Positions 26,286-39,737 of a DNA stretch of 64,000 bases are shown here, one piece after another (the stretch's first letter is position 1; each line of letters starts with the position of its first letter). The notes under the pieces are model-generated. The model saw nothing but the letters and a program-made list of their open reading frames with translations. It had not been told where the DNA came from and did no database searches. The DNA is from Rhodanobacter sp. (GTDB lineage Bacteria > Pseudomonadota > Gammaproteobacteria > Xanthomonadales > Rhodanobacteraceae). A program made the position numbers and the translations under genes. The DNA lies in the NCBI GenBank assembly GCA_004298015.1, contig SCSE01000035.1, positions 1-64,000 of the forward strand. Direction: 5' to 3'.

Positions 26286-27020
26286 TCATTCTTCGGCAGG
26301 CAACGCGGCGATCGCCTTGCTCGCATAAGCCATCAACGCCGGATCGATACCGGTGTGCTGCTGCATGCTGGCGGGCTCCTGCTTGAACATGCTGTTGAGC
26401 GAGCGCTGGATGCCGGCATCGCCGCCGGTGAATTCGCGCAGCAGCGAACGCCATTGTTGCGCCAGCGCGCGCGCCTCGTCGCTGGCCGGGTCCTTGTTCG
26501 ATTGCATCGCGGTCGACATGCCGGCGATCACCTGCGGCCAGGCCTGCTCGACCTCGCCGATGCGCTCGGCACCCAGCATTTCGCCATGTCGCCGAATCGT
26601 CTCGCGCTGTTCGTCACTCAGATAGTTTTCCATGATGGTGCTTGCCTCGATGGTGGACAGGAGGGTGTTGCCATCAATCACCTCGCCAGCGGCCAGCCGC
26701 TGCTCCAGCTGTTCCAGCCGGGCCAGCAACGCATGCTGGCGGGTGATCGTCTCCCGCAACCGTGCCACCTGCTGCAGCAAGGCCTCGGCCAGCGTGGGTG
26801 CATCGGCATCGAGGCTGGCACGGATGGCGTCGAGCGTGAAACCGAGCGCCTTCAACGAAACAATGTGCTGCAACCGTCGCAGTTCCAGCTCGCCATACAG
26901 GCGATAGCCTGCACCACTGCGCCCCGCCGGCGGCAACAGCCCGCAGGCTTCGTAGTGATGCAGGGTACGGACCGTGACGCCGGTGCGGCGCGCCACCTGA
27001 CTGACGGACAGCAGCTTCAT
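26286..27020 (-). CDS. MerR-family regulator with TipAS-like effector domain
   Basis: A 244-residue regulator. It has an N-terminal MerR helix-turn-helix (LLSVSQVARRTGVTVRTLHH, then YEACGLLPPAGRSGAGYRLY), a coiled coil around residues 75-110, and a C-terminal TipAS/albicidin-resistance type helical domain (ENYLSDEQRETIRRHGEMLG; QWRSLLREFTGGDAGIQRSL). TipA-like proteins bind bulky antibiotics or peptides and then activate transcription. The ATG at 27020 has GGAGGAAACC just upstream. No obvious target gene is adjacent, so it may regulate itself or a distant efflux gene. Confidence 0.9.
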   Translation of the reverse strand: MKLLSVSQVARRTGVTVRTLHHYEACGLLPPAGRSGAGYRLYGELELRRLQHIVSLKALGFTLDAIRASLDADAPTLAEALLQQVARLRETITRQHALLARLEQLEQRLAAGEVIDGNTLLSTIEASTIMENYLSDEQRETIRRHGEMLGAERIGEVEQAWPQVIAGMSTAMQSNKDPASDEARALAQQWRSLLREFTGGDAGIQRSLNSMFKQEPASMQQHTGIDPALMAYASKAIAALPAEE

Positions 27021-27234
27021 GGTTTCCTCCGTTGCGGTTGAGCACAGCCTGCGGCCTCACGTGGCGTGAGAGTCAAGCCTGGTCCGATACCGTCTGCAAA
27101 CTGGCATGCCAAAGCCTAATTTGAGAGCATGGCATCTGCCCGATGCAGCATGAGCTTCATTGTTCGAGCGTCAGGGCCAATCCACTGCTGCCATGACGTG
27201 ATGGTCGCGGCCACACGTACCGGTGCGTTCGACG

Positions 27235-28791
27235 ATGACTGATTCCACAACCCGCTACTGGGATCGCGCCCAACGTTATCTGGCCAACGGCCAGACAACA
27301 GCGGCACGTTTTTCCCTTGAGTCCCTGCTGCAACGCAATCCGACGCATATCCCCTCGCTGCTTACCCTCGTGGTTATCGCCCTGGCGGACGATCGTGTAC
27401 GCGCCGCCACGGCGCTTGCGCTGACTGCCGCGCACCATCTTCCGGACGACCCTGTCCTGATCAATGACGTCGCCGACGCGCTGCTGCAGGTTGGCGAGCC
27501 GGTGGTGGCACGGGCCTGCATGGGACACCCGGCTCTCGCGGATACCCACGATGCCGGCGTTCTTGCACACTTGGCGGCGTTACGACAGCTGGTGGGCGAT
27601 CATGTCGAGTCCCTGAGCTTGCTGAAACGGGCCGACGCAGAAGGCCTGAATACTCCGGAATTCAGGTTCGACTTCGGCCAGGCATTGATATTCAACGGGC
27701 ATTTGGAGGAAGGCGAAGTCGAACTCGGGAAGAGCCTTGGCTTGCGGCCATCCCACGGCCTGACGGCGCTGGCCCTGGCGCGGCTGCACAAACAGACGCC
27801 GCAGGACAATCACCTGCATCACCTGAAGCTGCAATTGCAGCGCGTGACGCAGGGTTCCGAGGATCATGCGGCACTGGAGTTCGCGCTGCACAAGGAGCTG
27901 GAAGATCTCGGTCACTACGACGAGGCGTGGGATGCACTCACGCGCGCCAACGCGCTCATGTACGCGCGTCAACGGCATGATCCGGAGTACGCATGGGGTC
28001 TGTTCAACAGCCTGATCGACCGCTGCACACCGCAATGCCTGGAGCCGGCCGATGATCTCGTTCACGAGGGCCCGCAACCGATTTTCATCATCGGCATGCC
28101 GCGTTCCGGAACTACCTTGCTGGAGCGCGTGCTCAGCAATCATTCGAAGGTAACCTCGGCAGGCGAGCTCAACGAATTTGCCATGCAACTGCGGTGGGCT
28201 GCCGATCACGCCAGCACGCTGGACGACTACATCGTGCAACGCTTGCCCGATCTGGACTATGCGCAAATCGGGCGGCGCTACCTGGAGCGCACCCAGTGGC
28301 GGGCAAGGGGCAAGGATTTTTTTGTCGACAAGCTGCCGCGCAACTGGATGGCCGCCGGCATGATTCGCCGTGCGCTGCCCCAGGCACGCATCCTCAATCT
28401 GGTCCGTGACCCCATGGATGTCTGCTTCTCCAATTATCGTACGTGGGTCATGGGCGAGTCGTTCCCATGGAGTTACGATCTCAAGGCACTGGCAGCACAC
28501 TACCTGCAATACCGGCGGGTGATGGCCCACTGGCACGCGACGATGCCCGGGCAGATTCTCGATGTGCCGTACGGTGACCTGGTGCGTGATCCGGAAACCA
28601 CGACGCGCAAGGTGCTGACGTATTGCGGTCTGGAATGGGAGCCTGGCTGCATCGACATAACCCGCAACCGTGCAGCGGTTGCCACGCTCAGCGTGGCGCA
28701 AGTACGTGAGCCGATCCACCAGCGGTTTTTCGACGAGTGGCGGCGATATGAAACACCGTTGCAGCCGTTGCGCGAGGCGCTTGCCGTTTAG
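27235..28791 (+). CDS. TPR-repeat sulfotransferase
   Basis: A 518-residue two-part protein. Residues 1-265 form helical tetratricopeptide-like repeats (RAQRYLANGQTTAARFSLES; LNTPEFRFDFGQALIFNGHL). Residues 275-510 form a sulfotransferase domain with the 5'-phosphosulfate loop in IFIIGMPRSGTTLLERVLSN and the 3'-phosphate site in LVRDPMDVCFSNYRTW. It would transfer sulfate from PAPS to an acceptor bound through the repeats, possibly a carbohydrate or peptide. The ATG at 27235 is preferred over a GTG four codons upstream. It is unlinked to PAPS synthesis genes. The gap after it (28792-29044) shows nothing I can name. Confidence 0.9.
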   Translation: MTDSTTRYWDRAQRYLANGQTTAARFSLESLLQRNPTHIPSLLTLVVIALADDRVRAATALALTAAHHLPDDPVLINDVADALLQVGEPVVARACMGHPALADTHDAGVLAHLAALRQLVGDHVESLSLLKRADAEGLNTPEFRFDFGQALIFNGHLEEGEVELGKSLGLRPSHGLTALALARLHKQTPQDNHLHHLKLQLQRVTQGSEDHAALEFALHKELEDLGHYDEAWDALTRANALMYARQRHDPEYAWGLFNSLIDRCTPQCLEPADDLVHEGPQPIFIIGMPRSGTTLLERVLSNHSKVTSAGELNEFAMQLRWAADHASTLDDYIVQRLPDLDYAQIGRRYLERTQWRARGKDFFVDKLPRNWMAAGMIRRALPQARILNLVRDPMDVCFSNYRTWVMGESFPWSYDLKALAAHYLQYRRVMAHWHATMPGQILDVPYGDLVRDPETTTRKVLTYCGLEWEPGCIDITRNRAAVATLSVAQVREPIHQRFFDEWRRYETPLQPLREALAV

Positions 28792-29044
28792 CCCACGGCT
28801 CCTTATGACGTCGGATATTTCGTTGCCTTCAGCCCTTGCATGTGCAGTGTCGGCGGCAACCCTGGGGCAGGCGGATGCACCCCCGAATCCCGCGTGCATC
28901 GCGGCGCCAACGAACGCTTCATCGGCAACCCTTTCCGCGGAAAATCGCATGTCTCCGCTGACCTCGCTTCAGCCACGATGTTTTGCCTCAAGCCGATGCC
29001 AAATGCATTGCTGCTGAAGTCGTTCCCGCAGGGACATCATCGCG

Positions 29045-30382
29045 TCAAATCGAATGCCCGCGCGACCAGTACTGCCAGCCGTAATACACCGGCACACCGA
29101 GCGCGATGATCAGCAGGCTCATGCCAGCGTCGCGCGGGGTGTGGATGGCGGTGGCCACGATGACCCCGAGCACGGTGATCACGAACAGCAGCGGCAGCAA
29201 CGGATAGAACGGCACCCGATACGGCGAGGGCCGATCGAAGAAGCGCCGGCGGTACCAGAACAGTGTGGCGATACCGAACACATGCGCCAGCCATTCGCCG
29301 ACCGTGGTGTAGTCGAGCAACTGGCCGAAACTGCCGGACAGGGTCAGCACGATCGCCCACAGACCGAGCGCGGCCAGCGCGATCTGCGGCGCGCGGGTGC
29401 GTGGTTCTATCCGGGCTGCCGCGCTGAAGAACATGCCGTCCGCGCCCATCGTCTGCAGCACCCGCGCGCCACCGGCGATCGCGATGTTGCAATAGCCGAA
29501 AGTGGAACAGGCGATGCCGACCGCGATCACGGTAGCGCCGTGCTCGCCGAACAGGCGGCGCATCAGGTCTGCCGCCGGCGCCTGGCTGGCAGCGAGACCA
29601 GCATGGCCGAGTCCAGCCATGTAGGCGACATTGACCAGCACATAGCAGGCCACCACGCCGGCCATGCCCATGCCCAGTGCACGCGGCAAGGTGCGCTGCG
29701 GGTTGCGCACCTCACCGGCCAGATCGTTGAGGTAATGGAAGCCGCCGTAGGCGAACAGCACCGGCAGCAACGCGCCGAGAAACGCACCTGAGGGCACCGG
29801 GTGCGCGGTATCGGTCGCCAGCACGATGCCCAGATGACCGCGCGCCAGCACCAGCCCGACCACCACCAGCAAGGCGATCGCCGCCAGCTTCAGCACGGTG
29901 AAGATGTTCTGCACCATCGAGCCGGCGCGGATGCCGAACAGGTTGATGCCGACGATGAAGGCGATCGCGCCGACCGCCACCGGTTTCACCAGCAACAGCG
30001 GCAAGCCGATCGCGGCGCAGAAATAATCGGCGAACGTGGTGGCCACCGCCGCCACGCTGCCGGGGTAGTTGATCAGCGCCATGGTCCAGCCGAACAGGAA
30101 GGCCGGCAGCTTGCCGAATGCCTCACGCAGGTACACATACGTGCCGCCGGCCTGCGGCCGCCGCGCGCCCAGTTCGGCGTAGCAGAGCACCCCGGCCAAT
30201 GTCAGCAGGCCGCCGATCGTCCACAGGATCAACACCTGCGTACCCGAACCGGTGCGCTCGGCAACCGTCGCCGGGGTGCGGAAAATACCCGCGCCGATCA
30301 CGCCACCGATCACGATCATCGCCGCGTCCCACATCCCCAGGCGACGGATATAGCTGCTGGCAGGGGCGGTTTCATTCGACAT
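29045..30382 (-). CDS. APC-family amino acid permease
   Basis: A 445-residue transporter with 12 predicted helices. The APC signature at the first helix (GMWDAAMIVIGGVIGAGIFR) contains the unwound GXGIF-type substrate site, followed by CYAELGARRPQAGGTYVYLR. The LAT/PotE-like ending is FYPLLPLLFVITVLGVIVAT. It imports or exchanges amino acids across the inner membrane. The start at 30382 (MSNETAPASSYIRRLG) is preferred; an in-frame ATG lies four codons upstream. It is divergent from the ATP-grasp gene. The specific amino acid cannot be told from sequence alone. Confidence 0.9.
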   Translation of the reverse strand: MSNETAPASSYIRRLGMWDAAMIVIGGVIGAGIFRTPATVAERTGSGTQVLILWTIGGLLTLAGVLCYAELGARRPQAGGTYVYLREAFGKLPAFLFGWTMALINYPGSVAAVATTFADYFCAAIGLPLLLVKPVAVGAIAFIVGINLFGIRAGSMVQNIFTVLKLAAIALLVVVGLVLARGHLGIVLATDTAHPVPSGAFLGALLPVLFAYGGFHYLNDLAGEVRNPQRTLPRALGMGMAGVVACYVLVNVAYMAGLGHAGLAASQAPAADLMRRLFGEHGATVIAVGIACSTFGYCNIAIAGGARVLQTMGADGMFFSAAARIEPRTRAPQIALAALGLWAIVLTLSGSFGQLLDYTTVGEWLAHVFGIATLFWYRRRFFDRPSPYRVPFYPLLPLLFVITVLGVIVATAIHTPRDAGMSLLIIALGVPVYYGWQYWSRGHSI

Positions 30383-30579
30383 GGCCGCTACCATGCCATT
30401 GTGCGTGGGGTTTCAGCCAGCACGCTGTGGCATGCGGTTGCACCTGTCCCGGCAACCACGCGATCGTGCAGCGCAAATTGACAAGCCTCGGCCTGCCCGA
30501 AACACTACCGACAACTCCCCCAGTCCGGTCACGCTGCTTTCCGACAAGGGCGCCCGCTCCCGTCGTTGAAGGTCTTGCC

Positions 30580-31485
30580 ATGCCGATCCGCCCTGCCCAC
30601 TCACCTCGCCTGGCGATAGCCACATCGGCGGATTACCCCGCGCTCGACGCCGACGATGCGGCAGCCGTGGTTGCGCTCGAACGCCTCGGCACGCCGTCAA
30701 CGATTTGCGTGTGGAACGACCCGCAGGTTGACTGGACGCAGTTCGATGCGGTGCTGATCCGCACCATCTGGGACTATTTCAAGCACTACGCGGCGTTCCG
30801 GCGCTGGCTGGATCGTCTCGACCAGCTGGGCGTGGCCACGATCAACGACAGCGCACTGCTGCGCTGGAACAGCGACAAGCACTATCTGCTCGAACTGGCG
30901 CAACACGACGTCGAGATCATTCCCACCCGAGTCGCCGACACGCGTGCACTGCCTGCCCTGCTCGCCACGATGCCGGCGCAACAGGTGGTGGTGAAGCCAA
31001 CCGTCAGTGGCGGCGCATGGCTTACGCTGCAAGGTACCGCCGGTGATGCAGCGTTCGATCAGGCCGTCGCGCAGCTGCCGCTCGGCCACGACTTCCTGGT
31101 ACAGCCGTTCGTACCGGAAATCGTCAGCGAGGGTGAGTGGTCGCTGCTGTATTTCGGCGGTGCCTTCAGCCATGCGGTGATCAAACGCCCGGCCAGCGGC
31201 GACTACCGCGTGCAAGGCAAATTCGGCGGCAGCGCCGAGCCGCTGCAGCCAGGCGCCACGATCCTGGCCGCCGCCGATCATGCGCTGGCCGCTGTCGCCA
31301 GGATCGGGCATCGCGATCACGCCTACGTGCGCGTCGACGGTGTGCTTTGTGCCGGCCGCTTCCTGATCATGGAGCTGGAAATGATCGAACCGTCCCTGCA
31401 TCTCGATGCCCATCCGCAAGCCGCCGAACGCTTTGCCACGCAGGTGGCCGCACGGCTGCGCTGCGGGACGAAGCTACAGGCCTGA
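30580..31485 (+). CDS. ATP-grasp enzyme of the RimK/glutathione-synthetase-like type
   Basis: A 301-residue protein with the ATP-grasp order: an N-terminal preATP-grasp part (WTQFDAVLIRTIWDYFKHYA), a central ATP-binding lysine in QQVVVKPTVSGGAWLTL, the DFLVQPFVPEIVSEGEWSLL clamp with FGGAFSHAVIKRP, and the C-terminal LIMELEMIEPSLHLD metal site. These enzymes join a carboxylate to an amine through an acyl phosphate. The SGGAW variant marks a subgroup often annotated as hypothetical or glutathione-synthetase-like. GAAGG precedes the ATG at 30580. The substrates are unknown and neighbours give no clue. Confidence 0.85.
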   Translation: MPIRPAHSPRLAIATSADYPALDADDAAAVVALERLGTPSTICVWNDPQVDWTQFDAVLIRTIWDYFKHYAAFRRWLDRLDQLGVATINDSALLRWNSDKHYLLELAQHDVEIIPTRVADTRALPALLATMPAQQVVVKPTVSGGAWLTLQGTAGDAAFDQAVAQLPLGHDFLVQPFVPEIVSEGEWSLLYFGGAFSHAVIKRPASGDYRVQGKFGGSAEPLQPGATILAAADHALAAVARIGHRDHAYVRVDGVLCAGRFLIMELEMIEPSLHLDAHPQAAERFATQVAARLRCGTKLQA

Positions 31486-31638
31486 GCGGCCTGCACTGGC
31501 CAGCTATCTCATGCCTGCACGGCTCACCTCCCGCGATGAAAAGCATGAACCCATGGAGTACGGCGCGACGGCCAAGCTATCCAGATCCGGACCAGCTGCC
31601 TAGAATCGACGCATAGCCGCTGCCCGACCCGCGTCGCC

Positions 31639-32727
31639 GTGCCCAACCCCCAACGCAAGATTCTGCATGTCGACATGGACGCGTTCTACGCGTCGGTGGA
31701 GCAGCGCGACGATCCGTCGCTGCGCGGCAAGCCAGTGGCGGTGGCCTGGCGCGGTGCGCGTTCGGTGGTCTGCGCGGCGAGTTACGAGGCGCGCGTATTC
31801 GGCGTGCGCTCGGCGATGCCTGCGCTGCGTGCCGAACGGCTGTGCCCCGAGCTGGTGTTCGTGCCGCCGGATTTCGTGCGTTACAAGGCAGTGTCGCGAC
31901 AGATCCGCGAGATCTTCGCGCGGCATACCGAGCTGATCGAACCGCTGTCGCTGGACGAGGCCTACCTCGATGTCACCGTGACCCGCACCGGGCTGCCCTC
32001 AGCCACCGCCACCGCCGAGGCGATCCGTACGGCGATCCGCGAGGAGACCGGACTGACCGCCTCCGCCGGCGTGGCACCGAACAAATTCCTGGCCAAGATC
32101 GCCTCGGACTGGAACAAGCCCGATGGGCTATGGGTGATCCGTCCGCACCAGGTCGAGGCCTTCCTCACACCGCTGCCGGTCGGGCGGCTGCCGGGCGTCG
32201 GCAAGGTGATGGAGGCGAAGCTGGCCGAACTGGGGATCCGCAAGGTCGGCGAGCTGCGCTCACACGCACTGGCCGCGCTGGAGATGCGCTTCGGCCGCTG
32301 GGGGGTGCGCCTGCATGAACTGGCGCAGGGTATCGACGCACACCCGGTACAGCCGGAGCGACCGACGGTGCAGATTTCCGCCGAGGACACCTTCGCGCAC
32401 GACCTGTTGCTGGACGAGCTCGAACCGCATATCCGCCGCCTCGCCGACAAGGCCTGGGCCAGCTATCTGCGCGAACACGAGCGACTGGCGCGCACCGTGG
32501 TGCTGAAGCTCAAGACCGCGGATTTCCGCACCCTGACCCGCAGCCTGACCCCACCGCAACAACCGCGCTCGGCAAGCGAGCTGGCCGCCATTGCCTGCGC
32601 ACTGCGCGAGCGGGTGGAACGGGACACCGACGAGCGCTATCGGCTGGTCGGGGTCGGCCTGTCCGGCTTCATCGATCGCGACAGCTACCAGGCGCAGGCC
32701 GATTTGTTCGATAGACCGCTGAGCTGA
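31639..32727 (+). CDS. dinB: DNA polymerase IV
   Basis: A 362-residue Y-family polymerase. The catalytic residues are present in ILHVDMDAFYASVEQRDDPS and PLSLDEAYLDVT. The steric-gate region, the helix-hairpin-helix (LPVGRLPGVGKVMEAKLAEL) and the little finger follow, and the beta-clamp motif QADLF is at the very C-terminus. It performs translesion synthesis past minor-groove lesions. The GTG at 31639 gives the family opening. It is 14 kb from the dnaE2 mutasome, so the window encodes two translesion routes. No LexA2-like palindrome is seen in front of it. Confidence 0.95.
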   Translation: MPNPQRKILHVDMDAFYASVEQRDDPSLRGKPVAVAWRGARSVVCAASYEARVFGVRSAMPALRAERLCPELVFVPPDFVRYKAVSRQIREIFARHTELIEPLSLDEAYLDVTVTRTGLPSATATAEAIRTAIREETGLTASAGVAPNKFLAKIASDWNKPDGLWVIRPHQVEAFLTPLPVGRLPGVGKVMEAKLAELGIRKVGELRSHALAALEMRFGRWGVRLHELAQGIDAHPVQPERPTVQISAEDTFAHDLLLDELEPHIRRLADKAWASYLREHERLARTVVLKLKTADFRTLTRSLTPPQQPRSASELAAIACALRERVERDTDERYRLVGVGLSGFIDRDSYQAQADLFDRPLS

Positions 32728-32733
32728 TCATTC

Positions 32734-32813
32734 TGTAGGAGCGCACCCTGTGCGCGATGCTCTTTCCCGCGATGTGACAAAGAGCGATCGCGCACAGGGT
32801 GCGCTCCTACACG
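32734..32813. repeat. GTAG-type REP palindrome pair, copy 2
   Basis: The arms are the same TGTAGGAGCGCACCCTGTGC sequence plus GCGA and its inverse as in the copy at 11209-11283, here enclosing about 30 bases. It starts seven bases after the dinB stop and ends seven bases before the convergent ABC permease stop, a position where REP hairpins often end or protect both transcripts. Confidence 0.85.
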
Positions 32814-32820
32814 TCACCGT

Positions 32821-34133
32821 TCAGGCCCTGATCCAGCGCCACAGTTCGCGCCACGACGGCTTCTTGCCGTACATCAGGATGCCGGTGCGATAGATCCTCG
32901 CCGCCAGCCATACGCAGGCCAGCAGGGCGATCACCATCAACGCCAGCGACATGGCCAGTTGCAGCGGCGGCACCGAACTCAGCGACCAGCGCACCGGCAT
33001 GGTGAACGGCGCGAAGAACGGAATGAACGACATCGTGGTACCGAGGTTGCCGGTGGGGTCCTTGATCAGGCTGAACACGGCGAAGAAGCCGACCATGATG
33101 AACACGGTGACAAAGATGGCGTATTGCTGGGTTTCCTGGATCGTGTTGCACATCGCGCCGATCGCCGCGTACAGCGCGCCATACAGCAGGAACCCGAGGA
33201 TGAAATAAAGCAGGAACACCACCAGTAGCCCCGGCGCCATGCTCGGGATCGGAAAACGCTGGATCGCCTCGGCGCTCATTCCCAGCATGCCGGCCAGGTG
33301 CATGCGCTGGCTGCTGATCAGAAACACCGAGCCGCCCCAGATCGCCATCTGGGTCAGGCCGGCCAGGCCCACGCCCAGCACCTTGCCCAGCAGCATCTGG
33401 AACGGCGTCAGCGACGAGGTCAGCACCTCCATGATGCGCGAGGTCTTTTCCTCGATCACCGAAGTCATCGTCTGCTGGCCGTACACCAGAATCGAGATGT
33501 ACAGGATGAAGCCCATGAAATAGGCGATGAAGAACGACTCCGTGCCGCTCTGTCCGGTCAGCTTGCCGTCCGATACCTTGGTGGTCTGCATGTCCGCTGG
33601 CGCCATCGCCTGCCGCACCAGCGCCGGGTCCACACCGGACTTGCCCAGGCGCACACCGGCCAGCGCCTGCGACACCGCCCGTTGCAGCGTCCTCATCGAC
33701 TGCACCGCCCCGACGTTGCCGCCGTAATACGCCAGCTTGCCGCTGGCCAGGGTGTGGTCGGTGAGTACCAGCACGCCGTCCCAGCGGTCGGCATGCGTAT
33801 CCCTGGAGAAGCCGGTTTTCGCGATCAGCCCGTCACGCACCGCGACCAGGTCCTGCCCGGTGGCCGGAAACACCTGCACCTCATAGCGCGCCTTGGCACC
33901 GGGCTTGTCGCCCAGTTTTTCCCCCTGCAACGCCTGGCTGACCGGCTGACCGAGACCGCTTGACGAGGCGTCGACCACGGCCACCCGGGTGGTGTGATCG
34001 GTACCGCTCATCATCAGGCCCGGAAGCACCGCCATCAGCACGATGAACACCGGCAGCATCACGGTGGAAATCACGAACGCCTTGGTCCGCACCCGTTCGA
34101 CAAATTCGCGGCGGACGACGGCAATGATCTTCT

Positions 34134-34137
<4 letters not shown>
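32821..34137 (-). CDS. ABC-2 type exporter permease (NatB-like)
   Basis: A 438-residue permease with one N-terminal helix (FVISTVMLPVFIVLMAVLPG), a large extracytoplasmic domain (residues about 50-170), and five further helices. The family's loop VIEEKTSRIMEVLTSSLTPF precedes FQMLLGKVLGVGLAGLTQMA, matching NatB/YhaP-type sodium or drug extrusion permeases. Its ATG overlaps the ATPase stop by four bases (ATGA), so stoichiometric synthesis is likely. The exported substrate is unknown. The REP palindrome lies just past its stop. Confidence 0.88.
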
Positions 34138-35084
<947 letters not shown>

Positions 35085-35320
35085 GGAAGCCCCCCCTGGC
35101 AAGTCGGACACGACTGTCCGGTCCCGGCAAACTAGCATGCAGCCGCGGGCCCGAGAACATGACTGATGGCCGCTTGCGGTCGCATCCGCAGGGCCGCCGT
35201 GAGTCCCGCAGCAGGCCGTGCGTGCCCCGGCGAGCGCGCGGGAGAGACGCGCACGGCCCGGTTCCGCAGCGGCAACAGTCAGCGGATGCGGGTAGTCTCA
35301 CCAAAACACCGGAGACTGCC

Positions 35321-35914
35321 ATGCGCCCAGAAACCCCGCCCCTTTCCGTTGCCGTGCTGCTCGGCTCGGTGCGCCGTGATCGCATGGGCATACGCGCAGC
35401 GAAGCTGGTCATCAACGCACTCGAAGCCCGCGGCCACGAAGCGATCCTGGTCGACCCGGCGACACGGCAGCTGCCCCTGCTCGACCGCATGTACAAGGAA
35501 TACGAAACCGGCACGGCGCCGGTCGTGCTGGAGCAACTGGCCACGCTGTACCGGCGTGTCGACGGTTTCCTGATCGTCAGCGGCGAATACAACCATGGCA
35601 TTCCGCCGGCGATGAAGAACCTGCTGGATCATTTTCTCGAAGAATATTTCTGGCGTCCGTCCGGCATTGTCTGCTACTCGGCAGGCATGTTCGGTGGCGT
35701 ACGTGCGGCGGTCGCCTTGCGCGCCACCCTGGCCGAGCTCGGCATGCCGAGCATCTCCAGCGAATGTCCGATCCCGCGTATCGGCAGCGCACTCGACGAA
35801 GACGGCCAGCCGCAGAACGAACACGTGCCACGTACCTTGAGCCGCTTCCTCGACGAGTTCGAATGGTATGCCTGCGCGTTGCGGCGGCAGCGGCAGGAGG
35901 GTACGCCGTATTGA
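35321..35914 (+). CDS. NAD(P)H-dependent FMN reductase
   Basis: A 197-residue flavodoxin-like reductase. The phosphate-binding loop is in [20 protein letters not shown], and the flavin-binding segment is [20 protein letters not shown] followed by NLLDHF. It reduces FMN or quinones and similar acceptors with NAD(P)H in the cytoplasm. The ATG at 35321 is preceded by CCGGAGA. Its stop overlaps the start of the GIY-YIG gene (TTGA), so the two are coupled although their roles seem unrelated. Azoreductase or chromate reductase activity is also possible in this family. Confidence 0.9.
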   Translation: MRPETPPLSVAVLLGSVRRDRMGIRAAKLVINALEARGHEAILVDPATRQLPLLDRMYKEYETGTAPVVLEQLATLYRRVDGFLIVSGEYNHGIPPAMKNLLDHFLEEYFWRPSGIVCYSAGMFGGVRAAVALRATLAELGMPSISSECPIPRIGSALDEDGQPQNEHVPRTLSRFLDEFEWYACALRRQRQEGTPY

Positions 35915-36234
35915 ACGCCCCCAAGCCTGCGCGCACCGGCGATGAAGGTTGGTGCCTGTACCTGATCGAATGCCGCAATGGCAGCTGGTACGCCGGCATC
36001 ACCAACCGCTTGCAGGCACGCTACGCGGCCCATGTTGCCGGCCGCGGCGCGCGCTACACCCGCGCCAACCCGCCGCTGCGTCTGCTGGGGTTTCGCGGCT
36101 ACCCTGACCGCTCCAGCGCGGCACGCGCCGAGTGGGCGATCAAGCAACTGCCGCGCCAGCGTAAGCTGGCTTTTCTGCACGCCGAGCCCGGCCCGGCGAG
36201 CACCCGGCCCTGCCGTGAACAGCGGCCTACATGA
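35911..36234 (+). CDS. GIY-YIG domain protein (UPF0213/YhbQ type)
   Basis: A 107-residue single-domain GIY-YIG protein. The variant motif is [20 protein letters not shown] (LYL...YAG), followed by [15 protein letters not shown] and the conserved arginine/glutamate helix in [17 protein letters not shown]. YhbQ/UPF0213 proteins are putative structure-specific nucleases implicated in DNA repair or RNA turnover, without a settled substrate. The TTG at 35911 overlaps the previous stop and has AGGAGG 8-10 bases before it, which decides the start. It is longer at the C-terminus than minimal family members. Confidence 0.88.
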   Translation: MNAPKPARTGDEGWCLYLIECRNGSWYAGITNRLQARYAAHVAGRGARYTRANPPLRLLGFRGYPDRSSAARAEWAIKQLPRQRKLAFLHAEPGPASTRPCREQRPT

Positions 36235-36268
36235 TCGGCATCCCGCCCCGCCCCCCGAAGAACCCGCC

Positions 36269-38701
<2,433 letters not shown>

Positions 38702-38912
38702 CGCACGGCAGCACACTTCGGTCAATCACCTCACCGGACCCGCGCCCGGACATGCCGACGAACGCCAACAGCGCTGTCCGCCTGTGGTCGCTTTTCGCCT
38801 CAATGGTGTTCTTGAAAGTTTTCGCGTTACCGGGGTGGAATCGCCTGGACTCGTCTCCGGTATTCCGGACCGCAAATCGCCAGCCGACCTTCAGAAGGAA
38901 AACGACGAACGT

Positions 38913-39725
38913 TCAGGCATTCGTGTGTTTTTTCAAGATGGCTTCGATTGCGCTGACGACCTCCGTCACCTTGCCCGGGTCGAGCGCATCGGCATGCGGG
39001 GCGGCAAACTGCCCGGAGTCGTTGTCGAAGTATTGGCCGGAGGCTGAGGCGAATTCTTCCGCCAGTGCGGCGCGAGCAAGAATGTCCGCACCGATGCGCA
39101 GGTCTTTTCCCGCCATTCCGAAAGCCTGTTTGACCATTTTGCTGCCCAGCAAAGAGCCGGGATTGACCGCCATGACGACGGGACCTTCGTCATCGCGAAC
39201 ACGTGCCATGTAGCGAGACCACATCGTCAGCGCGAGCTTGCTCTGGGCATAGGCCTCACCATCAGTCAGGCGGCGTTTCCCGACCAGGGCATCAAGATCG
39301 ACCGGGGACTGCGCCGCAGAGGAAACGTTGATGACCCGTCCCGATCCACCGAACAACGGCAGCAGGCGTGTTGTCAGCAGATACGGGGCGACTGTATTGA
39401 CGACAAAGCGCACATCGAGTCCATCACTCGTCACCGTGTCGCCGGCCATGAACACGCCTGCGTTGTTGATCAGGACATCCAGCCTTGAGTGCTTTTCGGT
39501 TACCGCCCTGGCCAGCGCTTCGACCTCGTCAAAGCGGGCCAGGTCGGCGACACAGGTTTCAACAAGGCGACTATCTGCAACGCCAGCAAGCGAGCTGACC
39601 GCTATCTCGAGTTTTGCGGCACTGCGTCCGTGCAGCAAGACCTGGTGCCCCATGCCGACGAGCAATCTTGCGGTTTCCAAGCCGATGCCGTCGGTCGCTC
39701 CAGTGATGAGAATGGTTTTTTGCAT
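38913..39725 (-). CDS. Short-chain dehydrogenase/reductase
   Basis: A 270-residue SDR. The cofactor motif is ILITGATDGIGLETARLLVG, the structural NNAG is in LDVLINNAGVFMAGDTV, the catalytic serine in VINVSSAAQSP and the YxxxK pair in GEAYAQSKLALTMW. The retinol-dehydrogenase-like arrangement and VNPGSLLGSKMV suggest a classical or atypical NADP-dependent enzyme; the substrate is unknown. It lies in a patch of slightly lower G+C between the YyaL-like gene and an IS481 remnant, so it may be acquired. The preceding 211-base gap holds nothing I can name. Confidence 0.9.
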   Translation of the reverse strand: MQKTILITGATDGIGLETARLLVGMGHQVLLHGRSAAKLEIAVSSLAGVADSRLVETCVADLARFDEVEALARAVTEKHSRLDVLINNAGVFMAGDTVTSDGLDVRFVVNTVAPYLLTTRLLPLFGGSGRVINVSSAAQSPVDLDALVGKRRLTDGEAYAQSKLALTMWSRYMARVRDDEGPVVMAVNPGSLLGSKMVKQAFGMAGKDLRIGADILARAALAEEFASASGQYFDNDSGQFAAPHADALDPGKVTEVVSAIEAILKKHTNA

Positions 39726-39737
39726 GATGAGGGTCTC

